A stretch of 64,000 bases of DNA from JAWPMT01 sp965601475 (GTDB taxonomy: Bacteria; Bacteroidota; Bacteroidia; Cytophagales; Cyclobacteriaceae), in NCBI GenBank assembly GCA_965601475.1, contig OZ271832.1, positions 4,216,001 to 4,280,000 of the forward strand, in the 5' to 3' direction. Under the pieces are notes generated by a model. That model was given only the letters and a program-made list of their open reading frames with translations, did not search any database and had not been told where the DNA came from. Below are positions 1 to 11,209 of this stretch, piece after piece. Position numbers and translations under genes: made by a program. Each line of letters begins with the position of its first letter. The first letter of the stretch is position 1.

Positions 1-213
1 GTTGAATCAACCTAGGATTTACAATGTCCGCAGTGGGGCGAGTGATTATGAGATCCGACTGGATGGAAGTTCGTTGTTTTCGACGTCGACAAACACGGTA
101 GGTTTTGAGAATGCGGCCGTGATCGGCAGAGAGGAGAATGGCGGTGGCTTTGACGGCGATATTGCCGAGTTCATTCTTTTCAACCAAAGGTTGAATGCTG
201 CACAAAGGATCAT
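1..213 (+). repeat. Near-identical DNA repeat, copy A
   Basis: This tract matches 2182-2394 at a constant offset of 2181 bases (727 codons). By my reading there are five mismatches in about 213 bases, near 85, 124, 130, 157 and 172. Beyond position 213 similarity falls to ordinary paralogue level. The left end cannot be judged because the window starts here. It encodes the middle of the LamG-like domain. Confidence 0.85.
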
Positions 214-3200
214 TGTCGACAATTACCTGGCTGCCAAATACGATATTACTGTAGCTACGGATGTATATGGTTTTCAATCTGCACACGGCAACGATGTTTC
301 TGGTATAGGCCAGACGGGGGGTGTGGGTCATTTTGGAGCTCGGAGTGCTGGTATTTTGAGTGTATCCAGTGCCAGTAATCTTGGGGATGATGAGTATTTG
401 TTGTTTGGTCATGATGGTGGATCGATCGCCACCTGGACGACGACAGAGACACCCAATGGCGGCGTGGATATAGAGCGCTTACCCATAGAATGGAGAGTAG
501 ATGAGACTGGAGATGTAGGCACGGTGACAGTAGGTTTGGATATCAGTACGCTGCCAGCGGCGAATAGTGGATTCACCAACTATTTATTGTTGATCGACGC
601 GGACGGTAATTTCAGTGCTGGTGCTACGGAGATTCCATTGAGCAATGTAGGCGGCTCGAACTATGAAGCATCGGGAGTAGATATCACCGATCAGAGCTTT
701 TTGGCCATCGCAGTGATCAGACCAACGGTTTCCTTCGAGTTGGCGAGCAGTGACCAGTTTGAGCCCAACAGTCCGGCGGTAGTGAATGTAGACTTGAATT
801 TTCCGTTGGCTTCAGATGTATCGGTGACCTATACGGTAGATGAGAGTGGTACCAGCGGGGTAGGACAGGATGTGAGTTTTTCTGCAGGCACCTTGGCCAT
901 CACAGCGGGCAATACCCGTGGGGTATTGAATGTGACCATCATCAATGATGGCATTGCGGAGAGCCAGGAACAGGTAGTGATCACCTTGGATACGCCATCT
1001 GCAGGCCTCAATCTTGGTAGCACAACATCTCACACATTCAACATCAATGATGATGATGCCCCGGTGACGGTGGCGATCAGTAGTGTAAGTTCATCAGGGG
1101 ATGAGGCGACAAGTCCTGTGACGATTACGGTGACCCGTACGGGTACGGTAACAGCGGATATTTCTGTGGACTATGCGATTACGGGAGGTACGGCAACTGC
1201 AGGCATTGATGCCAGTGTATCGGGTAGTGGCACCTTGACCATTCCGAGCACGCAGACCACAGGCACATTTGATTTGGTGGTGAGTCAGGATGCACTCAGA
1301 GAGGACAATGAGACGGTGGAGATCAGTTTGAGTAATCCATCGGGTGTTGCGGAGACGGTGAATTTGGATTTGGCCAATTCGTCACTTACTTATACGATCG
1401 ATGATGATGATGCAGACCCTACTGTAGCGTTCAGTAGTGCTACGGCTTCAGGATCAGAGTCCAGTGGTCTGGGAACCTTCGAGGTACAGCTGTCTTCCGT
1501 ATCGGGGGAAGATGTAACCGTAGGCTTCACGGTAGGCAGTGGCACGGCAACTGCAGGTGGAGTAGACTTCACGTTGAGTGATGGAACTGTGATTATCCCC
1601 GCTGGGTCATTGACAGCCGACATCACGGTGTTGATCACCGAGGATACTGAATTAGAAGGTGGCGAAACCATCATCGTGGACCTGGATGCCGGCACCACGG
1701 TCAACGCCACACTGGGAGCAACACAATCTGCTACCATGACCGTAGCCGATAATGATAATGTAGGTGCCGTAGGCCCTGGAGGCGTCGGCGATGATGAAAC
1801 CAACCTCTTTTGGCTAAGGGCGGATAGCTTGTCGTTTACAGATGGTCAAACGGTCAGTGTTTGGAATGACGTGTCCGGCAACAACAACGACGTATCTTCT
1901 AATGCTACGCCAGCATATGAAGCTTCTTCTAATTTCAACGGTCGACCAGCGGTAAGTTTTGAGAACGGCGATCGGTTTCAACTAGGCGATTTGACTTCTT
2001 TGACCGAAGGAGAGGTCTTTGCGGTGATTGAGGCCGACGCTGATCCTCCAGGCAATGGGGATGACGCTGAGCTTTGGGATTTTGGTAGCACGGGAGATCG
2101 TGGACTCTACCCCAATACCGATGGCAATCTATTTGAGGAGTTTGGTACGACCACCCGAAAGAATGGTATTACTGCCCCGGCGTTGAATCAACCTAGGATT
2201 TACAATGTCCGCAGTGGGGCGAGTGATTATGAGATCCGACTGGATGGAAGTTCGTTGTTTTCGACTTCGACAAACACGGTAGGTTTTGAGAATGCGGCCG
2301 TGATTGGCAGGGAGGAGAATGGCGGTGGCTTTGACGGTGATATTGCCGAGTTTATTCTTTTCAACCAAAGGTTGAATGCTGCACAAAGGATCATCGTAGA
2401 GAACTATTTGGCAGCCAAGTATGCCATATCCATCGCCAATGACCTTTATTCCTTCCAAACCAGTTATGGCAATGATGTTTCGGGTATTGGACAGGAATCC
2501 GCCAGCGTATCACATTTCAGTGCACAAAGTGCAGGGGTATTGACCTTCAATAGTGCGAGTGATCTTGGTGACAATGAGTATTTCTTCTTCGGTCATGATG
2601 GTTCTTCAATAAGCAGCTGGACCACGACGGACGCTCCAAATGGAGGAGTGGACTTCCAAAGGCTGCAAATAGAATGGCGTGTTGATGAGACGGGAGATAT
2701 TGGGACGGTTACGGCGCAGCTCGATACAGCTTTGTTGAGTGATCCGGGAGCCCAGTTTACTACCTATGTCCTGTTGGTGGATGCCGATGGTACTTTTGCT
2801 TCAGATGCTGAGATCTACACGCTGACCAATATTGGCGGTTCCGTTTTTGAAGCAACAGGCGTAGATATCAATGATCAGAGCTTCATTACGATTGGTGTGA
2901 TCCGACCCACGGTGCAGTTCACGTTGGCCGAGACTGATCAGTTTGAACCCAATAGTCCCGCAGCTATTCAAGTTGATCTGAACTTCGCCTTTAGTGAAGA
3001 TATTACTGTTGACTATACGGTAAACGACAATGGAAATGCAGCTGATATCAGCTTTCCCAGTGGTACACTCACAATCACTGCTGGCAATACAAGTAGTTTC
3101 CTAAGTGCCACCATAGTCAACGATGCCATTTCTGAGAGTGAAGAAACCATCAGCATAACCCTATCCAATCCTACCACAGGGTTAAACCTGGGTACAATCA

Positions 3201-6200
3201 CGAGCCACGATCTGAAAATCAATGACGATGACAATGCGCGTCAGATCAGTTTCACGGCGGGAACGCTTACCGTGTCGGAAGGCGTAGGTACGGTCGACCT
3301 AACCATTCAAAGCAACCTGGCTGCTCCAGCTGGAAATATCACTTTCGATTACGCCATTACGGGAGGTTCGGGTACTTCCGGGGTTGATGCCACCATAGGC
3401 ACCGACCCTTTATTTATTCGCGAGGGTCAGATGGATACGATTCTTACAGTGACCATCAACGAGGACGCACTCAGAGAGGCCGATGAGACCATAGAGATCA
3501 GTCTCAGCAATCCGACCAACGCCAATCTGGCCTTGAGCAATTCAACTATTGAAATTGAGATTACTGACAATGATAACGATCCCCAGGTGCAGTTTTCCAG
3601 TGCAACAAACAGTGGGTCTGAAGCTTCGGGCTTTGGAGAAATCGAGGTACAGCTAGATGTTTTGAGCGGTCAGGACATCACTGTGGGGTATACGGTGACA
3701 CCAATTTCCGCTACAGCAGGTGGCATCGATTTTACCTTGCCCAGTCCGGGGACAGTAGTCATACCGGCAGGGGCCCAGACCGCTGACATATTCGTGTTGG
3801 TGAGTGAGGATTTAGCGGTGGAGGGAGGTGAGACATTCACTGTCACACTCGATGCAGGTACGACTGTAGGGGCAGATTTGAATGGGAGCGGGATTCTTAC
3901 TACTACCTTCAACATCAGTGACAACGACAACATCGGTGCTGTGGGTCCCGGAGGCATCGGGGACAACAGCGTGATGCAGTATTGGCTAAGGGCCGATTCC
4001 ATCACAGGTGTGGCAGAAGGAGCTACCGTGGGCAGCTGGCCAGATATTTCGGGAAACAACAATGATGTCAGTTCCAACAACACTCCAGCCTATATCTCGA
4101 GTGTGACGAACTTCAATGGTAAACCGGCTGTGAGATTTGAGAATGGTGATCGGTTTGACCTGGGCAACCTTACCTCCCTGACCAGTGGTGAGGTTTTTGC
4201 AGTGATTGAGGCAGATGCTGATCCCCCGGGAAATGGTGATGACGCCGAGCTCTGGGACCTTGGAAGCACGGGAAATCGAGGTCTCTATCCGAATACCGAT
4301 GGCAATCTTTTTGAGGAGTTTGGAACGACAGTGAGGAAAGGCAATATCTCGGTCGGACCACTCAATCAGACGAGGGTTTACAACGTCCGCAGTGCGACCG
4401 GGGAGTATGAGATTACCCTGGATGGCTCTTCGATCTTCTCAACGGCTACGAATACCGTGGGATTTGAAAATGCAGCTATTCTGGGTCGGGAAGAAAACGG
4501 AGGTGGATTTGATGGTGACATCGCAGAATTCATCCTCTTCAACCAGACTTTGAATGCCGCGCAAAGGAGTATCGTCATCAATTACCTGGCTGCAAAATAT
4601 GATGTGAATATCTCCAATGATCTCTATCTCTTTCAAGATAACTATGGCGAAGCTGTATCAGGAATTGGCCGTGTTGATGCATCAAGTATTCACTCTGCGG
4701 CAGAGAGTGCGGGAGTTCTCCAAATCAGCAGTCCCAGCGACCTGAACAATGACGAATATGTACTTTTTGGGCACAATGGCGGCGCAATTACCTGGACCAC
4801 AACAGAAGCGCCAAATGCTGGTGATAATATTCAGCGCTTACCAATAGAGTGGCGCTTTGATGAGACCGGAGACGTCGGAACCATTGCTTTCACCCTGGAT
4901 ACCACGCTGCTGCAAGATCCAGGTGCGGGGTATTCCAATTATGTTCTGCTCACAGATCTTGATGGTGATTTCAGCAGTGGTGCTACGACCATCAACCTCT
5001 CGAGGGTGGCAGGAACAAGCACATTCGAAGCATTAGGTATTGATGTACCGGATCAGCAGTGGGTGACCGTAGGTGTAGTTCGTCCGGAAGTAGAATTTAC
5101 CGCAGATTTCATTCAAAGGTCTGAAATCAATTCTCCGGCAGTCATCACGGCAACATTGAATTTCCCATTAGCCTTTGATGTTACAGTGAATTACAATGTA
5201 GCTGGTAATGGTTCTAACCCTGCGACGCAAGCTTCGGACTTTAACTTTCCGGCTGGTTCATTCACCATCACTGCCGGCAATACATCAAGAAACCTCAATG
5301 TGACCATCATCAACGACTCTGAGGTCGAATCAGATGAGACATTGGGTGTGGAAATCACGTCGATCACAGGGGGCTTGGTGAATATTGGGACCAATGACTC
5401 GACTACCGTCCGGATCAACGACGATGACAACCCCAGGAAGGTTGATTTTAACGTAACTTCGGCTTCAGGCGCTGAAAGCGTCACGCCAGTCACCGTGCAG
5501 GTAGATATCACCAGCGCCAGCAGTAACCCCACAACGGTAGATTACACCGTCACAGGTGGCACAGCAACAGGTGGAGGACCTGACTTTACCCTGGCCGACG
5601 GCACGGTCACCATTCCTGGAGACGATACATCCACCTCCGGTACATTTGATATTGTCATCAACCAGGACGCCCTGGATGAGGCAGACGAGACCATTGTGAT
5701 TCAGTTGACTAATCCGACAAACTCCAGTCTGAACAGCACGGATATAGAATTCACCTACACCATAGAAGATGACGACGACGCTCCTACAGTTTCTTTCAGC
5801 AATACATCATTCAGTGCTTCGGAGGTCGCCGGTACCGGGGAGATGGAAGTAAGCTTGTCCAGCGTCTCAGGTCAGGATGTTGAGGTCAGCTACACCGTTA
5901 CGGCCGGAACAGCTACAGGTGGTGGGACCGATTTCTCCCTGGCAGACGGAACGCTAACGATCCCGTCAGGTAGCCTCAATGCGGATATTCTGGTGGTGGT
6001 TGTTGATGATGCCATCCTGGAGGGTAGCGAAGACTTTTCAGTGGAACTAACGGCCGTGCTCGGGACACCTGCTCCAGCCACGCTGACAACACCAACTACT
6101 GCGACATTCACCATTAGTGATAATGACAATATTGGGTCAGAAGGTCCCGGCGGTGTTGGAGATAGTGATATCACCAGGTTTTGGTTGCGTGCGGACTCCC

Positions 6201-9200
6201 TGCCGGTTGTGGCGAATGGCACTACGGTAGGCACATGGAATGACGTTTCGGGGAGCAACAATGATGTAGCTTCCAACAATACACCTGCCTATCGAGCAAA
6301 CGTTGCCAATTTCAATGGTCAACCCGTGGTGAGATTCGAGAACGGCGATCGATTTGGTTTGGGCAACCTGAGTGCCCTCACCGAGGGTGAGGTATTTGTT
6401 GTGGTGGAGGCAGATGCGGACCCACCAGGAAACGGTGATGATGCAGAACTTTGGGACTTGGGTAGCACGGGTGACCGCGGGCAATACCCGGCCACAGATG
6501 GCAACCTCTTCGAAGAATTTGGGAGCGCTGATCGTAAAGGCAATATTGCGGTGGGTCCTCTGGATCAGGTGCGGGTTTACAATGTCAGAAGCGCTACCAA
6601 CGACTATGAGATTCGCCTGGATGGCGAGTCCATATTCACAGATGCGACTCACACGGTAGGATTCGAAAATGCAGCCATTCTGGGTCGGGAGGAAAACGGA
6701 GGTGGATTTGATGGCGACATCGCCGAATTCATTTTCTTCGACCAGGCGCTCAATACCACACAGCGAAATATTGTAGACAATTACCTTGCTGCGAAATACG
6801 GAGTGACGCTACCCTCAAATGACTTGTATGGAGGTGAGGCCAATAACTACTTCGATGTCTCAGGCATCGGTCAGGAGGGAACATTGGATTTTCATAGCGC
6901 TGCGCAATCTGCGGGAATTCTTACCATCAGTAGTGCCAGTGATTTGGATGATGGGGAATACCTGTTTTTTGGTCATGACAACAATGGCGTTTCCGCTTGG
7001 AATACGACGGAATCTACGGGAACGGATACCCGAAGACTCGGATTAGAATGGTTCGTAGATCAGTCTGGCGGAGACGGAGTTGGTACAGTTTCGGTCGAGG
7101 TAGATGCGACAGTCCTACCCGCAGAGCCTTTGGGCTTCACCAACTACGTACTGCTTCAGGATACTGATGGAGATTTCAGCGACGGAGCAACCGTAACAGA
7201 GCTGACGAATACCAGTGGCAACTTGTATAGCGCCAATGGCATTAGCTTGACAGATGGTAGCTTCATTACCATCGGCGTAAGGCGCAGGACGATTCAATTC
7301 AGCCTGGCGGTAAGTCAAACGCGAGAACCTGAGGGCCCAGCCTCTATTGCGGTGGAGCTGAGCTCAGCATCAGCGAGTGACGTAACCGTGGATTACTCAA
7401 TTACCGGAGGTACGGCAACCAATGGCGGTGTCGACTACTTGCTTGCAACTTCAGGTACGCTCACCATCACTGCTGGTAATACCACAACCAGTCTTTCCAT
7501 ACCATTGATAGATGATGCTATTATCGAAAGTTCGGAATCCGTGATTTTGGGATTGACAGGCCCATCTGCCGGCGTGGGTTTAGGCACCAATGCGACACAT
7601 ACCTTCAATATTTCGGATGACGACAATAGCAGAGAAATACAATTTCAGGCTGTTACTGGTAGTGGATCTGAAGGAACCACGCCAGCTTCGATCACGGTAG
7701 AAATCAACGAAGAGAATCTGGCGGCACCTACTACGGTGGACTACACCATTACCGGCGGGTCAGCGACAGGCGGAGGTGTTGATTACACTTTAGCCGATGG
7801 TACAGCGACGATTGCGCAAGGCGCCGGGAATCTATCAACGACGATAGACCTGGACGTTGTCGATGATGCAATTTTTGAAGGTGATGAGACCATAGAGATT
7901 TCGCTGTCAGCGGCCACAGCTGCGAACCTCGGCACCAACCAGGAATTCACTTTCACCATCACCGATAATGAGACGACGCCACTTATTGATTTTTCTGCGA
8001 GCTCTTTCCTTGCCAACGAAGGTGACGGGACAGCCACGGTCAACATTTTCCTCAATCAGGTGTCAGCAACTGATGTATCAGTCGACTATGCTACCTCCGA
8101 CGGTACGGCCCTGGCTGGTGGAGACTATACGACTTCATCGGGCACAGCTACTATCACGGCCGGTAATTCGTCGGTCGACGTTTCTATCCCACTTACCAAT
8201 GATAGTGACAGTGAGGTCAATGAAACCTTCACCGTCACTTTATCCAATCCCGTTGGAGCATCTATTTCGGGGGTTCCGAACAACCCTGTGGCGGTATTGA
8301 TTTCTGACGATGACAATATCGGCGTCGATGGTCCAGGCGGCGTAGGAGAGGCTGCAAATAATGTGCTCTGGTTGAGGGCTGATGACATCGGCCAGGCTGA
8401 CGCTACGAGTGTAACGAGTTGGAGCGATGCCTCCGGAAATGCCAATACTTTTACCAATGGCACCAATTCCCCTACTTACAATACAGCGGTGCAAAATGGA
8501 TTGCCGGTAGTTACTTTTGATGGTAATGATGCCATGACGGGTCCAAGCACCATCACCGGTATTGGGGGCCGAACGATTTTTATTGCGGGAAGTGTTGCCT
8601 CCTCTTTGAGCACAAGCACCTTTTTGGAATTGAACAACGGCCGAGGTGGCGGTACTGGCGCGTCTTATCGCATCAGAGGAGATGTCTCGGTTGATGTCAA
8701 TAGTGGGGACAGGTTGTTTTCATCGGGTCTTACCCTTTCGACTTTCAGTGTCCTGACAGTGTCGAACGCCGGATCCTCCGATGTTGACGCTGTAAGCGCC
8801 TTCTTGGGCGGTACCGCACTGACTCAGTCATCAGCTACCTCTGCAACCATCAACACGAGTACCGGAGGTACGGTCCTGGGGGGTACGAGTGGTTCAGCCG
8901 GAGAACTTGACGGACAGGTTGGCGAGGTGATCGTTTACAACGTTGAGCTCAATGGTGCTCAGCGAACGCTGGTTGAAAACTATCTCGCCGAAAGGTGGGG
9001 AGCTTCAGTGACACCAGATCTCTTTGACAGCCAAGGGGGCACTTATGACAATGGCATAGTAGGCGTAGGCCAGGAAGATCCGACTAATTTCCACCTGTTG
9101 ACGGAGTCGGATGGTATCCTTACCATCGATAACCTGGTGGGCGTGGACAATGGTGAATACCTACTCACAGGTCATGATGACGGTGGCACTACGGGAAGTT

Positions 9201-11209
9201 GGGTTACTTCCAATGTTCCCAGCATGGGGATTCAACGACTATCCCAAATTTGGTATTTTGATGAGACGGGTGGTATCAACACTGCGACATTGACCATTGA
9301 TGGTTCTGCCTTTCCTGCGTCTCCGGGAAGCAATTTCACGACTTACGTCCTCCTGTTTGACAATGTGGATGACGATTTTACTTCGGGAACTCAAGTCCTG
9401 CCGCTCACAGACCTTGGCAGCAATACGTTCCAACTCGATGGTTTTGTGGTTGAGGATGGTTTCTTGTCCATTGGCATAGCCCAAAACCTCTCCAATGCAG
9501 GAGGAGCCAATGCGGACTTCAATGACACTGCAAATTGGCTTTCCGGCTTTGTCCCAGGAGCCGGAGAAACCGCTATCGTGGCCTCTGGTAATAGCATGCG
9601 CCTGACAGCTGACGTTACGTTGAGCTCATTGACCCTTGAAGATGCTACGGCCTCCTTGGATCTCAATGGCATGGTGCTCACGTTGGATACCGATTGCATT
9701 ACCCTGAACGGTGGAAGTATTGACGCATCGACCGCCGGGAGTACGATTGTCTACTCCAACGCATCAGATCAGTGTGTGACGGGTTCTCAGTCAGGGCTGC
9801 TCACTTACAATGACCTTACCCTCGGAGGTGGGGGAACAAAGACACTCCAGGGGGATATCGAAATTGATGGAGATCTCGTCATCAATTCGGGTGTGACGCT
9901 GGATGTAAATACTTCCAACGCGATCCTGATTTCCGGCGATTGGAACAATAGTGGTTCTTTTACTGAAGGTACGGGAACAGTGACCTTGGATGGCGGAACC
10001 GATCAATCCATCACCGCTCCAGGATCGGAGACGTTCTATAACCTGGTAATCAATAAGTCTTCCGGTACGGCTGACATCCAGCAACAGGTGGATATCGACA
10101 ACCAACTCACCTTAACCAATGGATTGGTTTCGGTAGGTTCTGAGCAGATAATTATTGGCACTACGGCAACCATCTCAGGTGGTGATGCTGATAGTTACGT
10201 CCTTGCAGAAAGCTCAGGTACGCTCAACAAGTTATATAGTGATGGGTCCGGAGCGGTGTCCGCTTTCAATTTCCCAATCGGTGATTCTGAGGGGTACACC
10301 CCGATTTCATTCACGCTGAATAGTGGAACGCGAAGTAGCGCAGCTGTCAGTGGCCGCATTTCGGACAATGTCCACCCTGGAATAGACTCAGCGGAGCATT
10401 TATCACAGTATTGGGTATTGCAGTCAACAGGTATTACCAATCCGGATTACAACATTTCATTCATCTACAGTGACGTCGATGTGGTAGAATCTGATGACGA
10501 CTTCATTCCAATAAAGTTCAACACGTTTGCTGATACCAGCACGTTCTCCAATTTTGCATTTAATGATGCCGCGAATACCCTTTCATGGTCCAACCTCACA
10601 TCTTTCAGCGATATAACAGCTCAGGGAAGCAACGACACAACTACGCCAGTGGAGTTGCTGAGCTTCACTGCCGAGGAGAATGGAGGAAGAGTGATTTTGC
10701 GCTGGCAAACGGCTACCGAACTCAATAATGAGCTCTTCGAACTGCAGCGGTCAACAGATGGACGAAATTTTGAGTATCTGGGCCGTGTAAACGGGAATGG
10801 AACTACCAACGACATCAGCTATTACAGCTTTACCGACTTTGATCCACTTGTTGGCGTCAATTACTACCGCTTCAAACAGGTGGATTTTGATGGTGCCTTT
10901 GAGTTTTCTCCGATCGTTTTTGTTGATTATGAGCCTTTTGGGAATGTCTTTGAGGCCAAGATTTTTCCAAATCCCATCAGTGGGAATGACATAAATATTA
11001 ATCTGGAAACCGGAAATCTAACACAACCAGTATATGTGCAACTAATTGACTTGACGGGTAGAACCGTATACAATGAGTGGCTACAAATTGATGAACCGAT
11101 CTCCGATCATCAGTTGACGGTTCCGGAAATCAAATCTGGTACCTATTTGCTCACAATGTCACAGCAAGGGAGCGATCCAATCATGAGGAGGTTGATCGTT
11201 AGAGATTGA
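2..11209 (+). CDS. Giant modular T9SS surface protein (LamG-like + Calx-beta repeats), 5' end outside the window
   Basis: The 5' end lies outside the window, so the visible 3735 residues are the C-terminal part. The fragment opens inside a LamG-like domain. Complete modules then begin at GPGG motifs near residues 591, 1315, 2048 and 2777. A full module has a LamG-like domain (FWLRADS, W.D.SGNNNDV, DGDIAEFILF), a second domain with V.GIGQ and YLLFGHD motifs (it resembles what I recall as DUF8202; this is tentative), and three Calx-beta domains recognised by GTATAGG.DFTL and DDD/DND motifs. I count twelve Calx-beta domains. The last module has none; instead it runs into a beta-rich region, a TPVELLSF fibronectin-like domain and a type A T9SS sorting tail (IFPNP near the end, final RRLIVRD). 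By family knowledge the protein should be secreted by T9SS and anchored at the surface, with Calx-beta domains binding calcium. An adhesin role is inference. The gene is a tandem paralogue of the next one. Confidence 0.9.
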   Translation: MNQPRIYNVRSGASDYEIRLDGSSLFSTSTNTVGFENAAVIGREENGGGFDGDIAEFILFNQRLNAAQRIIVDNYLAAKYDITVATDVYGFQSAHGNDVSGIGQTGGVGHFGARSAGILSVSSASNLGDDEYLLFGHDGGSIATWTTTETPNGGVDIERLPIEWRVDETGDVGTVTVGLDISTLPAANSGFTNYLLLIDADGNFSAGATEIPLSNVGGSNYEASGVDITDQSFLAIAVIRPTVSFELASSDQFEPNSPAVVNVDLNFPLASDVSVTYTVDESGTSGVGQDVSFSAGTLAITAGNTRGVLNVTIINDGIAESQEQVVITLDTPSAGLNLGSTTSHTFNINDDDAPVTVAISSVSSSGDEATSPVTITVTRTGTVTADISVDYAITGGTATAGIDASVSGSGTLTIPSTQTTGTFDLVVSQDALREDNETVEISLSNPSGVAETVNLDLANSSLTYTIDDDDADPTVAFSSATASGSESSGLGTFEVQLSSVSGEDVTVGFTVGSGTATAGGVDFTLSDGTVIIPAGSLTADITVLITEDTELEGGETIIVDLDAGTTVNATLGATQSATMTVADNDNVGAVGPGGVGDDETNLFWLRADSLSFTDGQTVSVWNDVSGNNNDVSSNATPAYEASSNFNGRPAVSFENGDRFQLGDLTSLTEGEVFAVIEADADPPGNGDDAELWDFGSTGDRGLYPNTDGNLFEEFGTTTRKNGITAPALNQPRIYNVRSGASDYEIRLDGSSLFSTSTNTVGFENAAVIGREENGGGFDGDIAEFILFNQRLNAAQRIIVENYLAAKYAISIANDLYSFQTSYGNDVSGIGQESASVSHFSAQSAGVLTFNSASDLGDNEYFFFGHDGSSISSWTTTDAPNGGVDFQRLQIEWRVDETGDIGTVTAQLDTALLSDPGAQFTTYVLLVDADGTFASDAEIYTLTNIGGSVFEATGVDINDQSFITIGVIRPTVQFTLAETDQFEPNSPAAIQVDLNFAFSEDITVDYTVNDNGNAADISFPSGTLTITAGNTSSFLSATIVNDAISESEETISITLSNPTTGLNLGTITSHDLKINDDDNARQISFTAGTLTVSEGVGTVDLTIQSNLAAPAGNITFDYAITGGSGTSGVDATIGTDPLFIREGQMDTILTVTINEDALREADETIEISLSNPTNANLALSNSTIEIEITDNDNDPQVQFSSATNSGSEASGFGEIEVQLDVLSGQDITVGYTVTPISATAGGIDFTLPSPGTVVIPAGAQTADIFVLVSEDLAVEGGETFTVTLDAGTTVGADLNGSGILTTTFNISDNDNIGAVGPGGIGDNSVMQYWLRADSITGVAEGATVGSWPDISGNNNDVSSNNTPAYISSVTNFNGKPAVRFENGDRFDLGNLTSLTSGEVFAVIEADADPPGNGDDAELWDLGSTGNRGLYPNTDGNLFEEFGTTVRKGNISVGPLNQTRVYNVRSATGEYEITLDGSSIFSTATNTVGFENAAILGREENGGGFDGDIAEFILFNQTLNAAQRSIVINYLAAKYDVNISNDLYLFQDNYGEAVSGIGRVDASSIHSAAESAGVLQISSPSDLNNDEYVLFGHNGGAITWTTTEAPNAGDNIQRLPIEWRFDETGDVGTIAFTLDTTLLQDPGAGYSNYVLLTDLDGDFSSGATTINLSRVAGTSTFEALGIDVPDQQWVTVGVVRPEVEFTADFIQRSEINSPAVITATLNFPLAFDVTVNYNVAGNGSNPATQASDFNFPAGSFTITAGNTSRNLNVTIINDSEVESDETLGVEITSITGGLVNIGTNDSTTVRINDDDNPRKVDFNVTSASGAESVTPVTVQVDITSASSNPTTVDYTVTGGTATGGGPDFTLADGTVTIPGDDTSTSGTFDIVINQDALDEADETIVIQLTNPTNSSLNSTDIEFTYTIEDDDDAPTVSFSNTSFSASEVAGTGEMEVSLSSVSGQDVEVSYTVTAGTATGGGTDFSLADGTLTIPSGSLNADILVVVVDDAILEGSEDFSVELTAVLGTPAPATLTTPTTATFTISDNDNIGSEGPGGVGDSDITRFWLRADSLPVVANGTTVGTWNDVSGSNNDVASNNTPAYRANVANFNGQPVVRFENGDRFGLGNLSALTEGEVFVVVEADADPPGNGDDAELWDLGSTGDRGQYPATDGNLFEEFGSADRKGNIAVGPLDQVRVYNVRSATNDYEIRLDGESIFTDATHTVGFENAAILGREENGGGFDGDIAEFIFFDQALNTTQRNIVDNYLAAKYGVTLPSNDLYGGEANNYFDVSGIGQEGTLDFHSAAQSAGILTISSASDLDDGEYLFFGHDNNGVSAWNTTESTGTDTRRLGLEWFVDQSGGDGVGTVSVEVDATVLPAEPLGFTNYVLLQDTDGDFSDGATVTELTNTSGNLYSANGISLTDGSFITIGVRRRTIQFSLAVSQTREPEGPASIAVELSSASASDVTVDYSITGGTATNGGVDYLLATSGTLTITAGNTTTSLSIPLIDDAIIESSESVILGLTGPSAGVGLGTNATHTFNISDDDNSREIQFQAVTGSGSEGTTPASITVEINEENLAAPTTVDYTITGGSATGGGVDYTLADGTATIAQGAGNLSTTIDLDVVDDAIFEGDETIEISLSAATAANLGTNQEFTFTITDNETTPLIDFSASSFLANEGDGTATVNIFLNQVSATDVSVDYATSDGTALAGGDYTTSSGTATITAGNSSVDVSIPLTNDSDSEVNETFTVTLSNPVGASISGVPNNPVAVLISDDDNIGVDGPGGVGEAANNVLWLRADDIGQADATSVTSWSDASGNANTFTNGTNSPTYNTAVQNGLPVVTFDGNDAMTGPSTITGIGGRTIFIAGSVASSLSTSTFLELNNGRGGGTGASYRIRGDVSVDVNSGDRLFSSGLTLSTFSVLTVSNAGSSDVDAVSAFLGGTALTQSSATSATINTSTGGTVLGGTSGSAGELDGQVGEVIVYNVELNGAQRTLVENYLAERWGASVTPDLFDSQGGTYDNGIVGVGQEDPTNFHLLTESDGILTIDNLVGVDNGEYLLTGHDDGGTTGSWVTSNVPSMGIQRLSQIWYFDETGGINTATLTIDGSAFPASPGSNFTTYVLLFDNVDDDFTSGTQVLPLTDLGSNTFQLDGFVVEDGFLSIGIAQNLSNAGGANADFNDTANWLSGFVPGAGETAIVASGNSMRLTADVTLSSLTLEDATASLDLNGMVLTLDTDCITLNGGSIDASTAGSTIVYSNASDQCVTGSQSGLLTYNDLTLGGGGTKTLQGDIEIDGDLVINSGVTLDVNTSNAILISGDWNNSGSFTEGTGTVTLDGGTDQSITAPGSETFYNLVINKSSGTADIQQQVDIDNQLTLTNGLVSVGSEQIIIGTTATISGGDADSYVLAESSGTLNKLYSDGSGAVSAFNFPIGDSEGYTPISFTLNSGTRSSAAVSGRISDNVHPGIDSAEHLSQYWVLQSTGITNPDYNISFIYSDVDVVESDDDFIPIKFNTFADTSTFSNFAFNDAANTLSWSNLTSFSDITAQGSNDTTTPVELLSFTAEENGGRVILRWQTATELNNELFELQRSTDGRNFEYLGRVNGNGTTNDISYYSFTDFDPLVGVNYYRFKQVDFDGAFEFSPIVFVDYEPFGNVFEAKIFPNPISGNDININLETGNLTQPVYVQLIDLTGRTVYNEWLQIDEPISDHQLTVPEIKSGTYLLTMSQQGSDPIMRRLIVRD
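1772..8329 (+). repeat. Three complete macro-modules of the first giant gene
   Basis: GPGG module starts fall at 1772, 3944, 6143 and 8330, giving module lengths of 2172, 2199 and 2187 bases. Each module runs LamG-like, GIGQ/FGHD domain, then three Calx-beta domains, and the next GPGG follows directly after a Calx-beta end motif (DNDN). The regular spacing indicates growth by whole-module duplication. Confidence 0.85.
2182..2394 (+). repeat. Near-identical DNA repeat, copy B
   Basis: This is the partner of the tract at 1-213, one module downstream in the same reading frame. The equivalent stretches in the next modules (from about 4360 and 6560) share the protein sequence but are clearly diverged in DNA. 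This pair is therefore younger than the modules themselves, or has been homogenised by recombination. Confidence 0.85.

Noticed and set aside
6137..6652. Long reverse-strand frame (171 codons) opposite the first giant gene
   Set aside because: It lies wholly inside the strong forward frame, has no recognisable domain, and many similar antisense frames occur along both giants because of their biased codon use.
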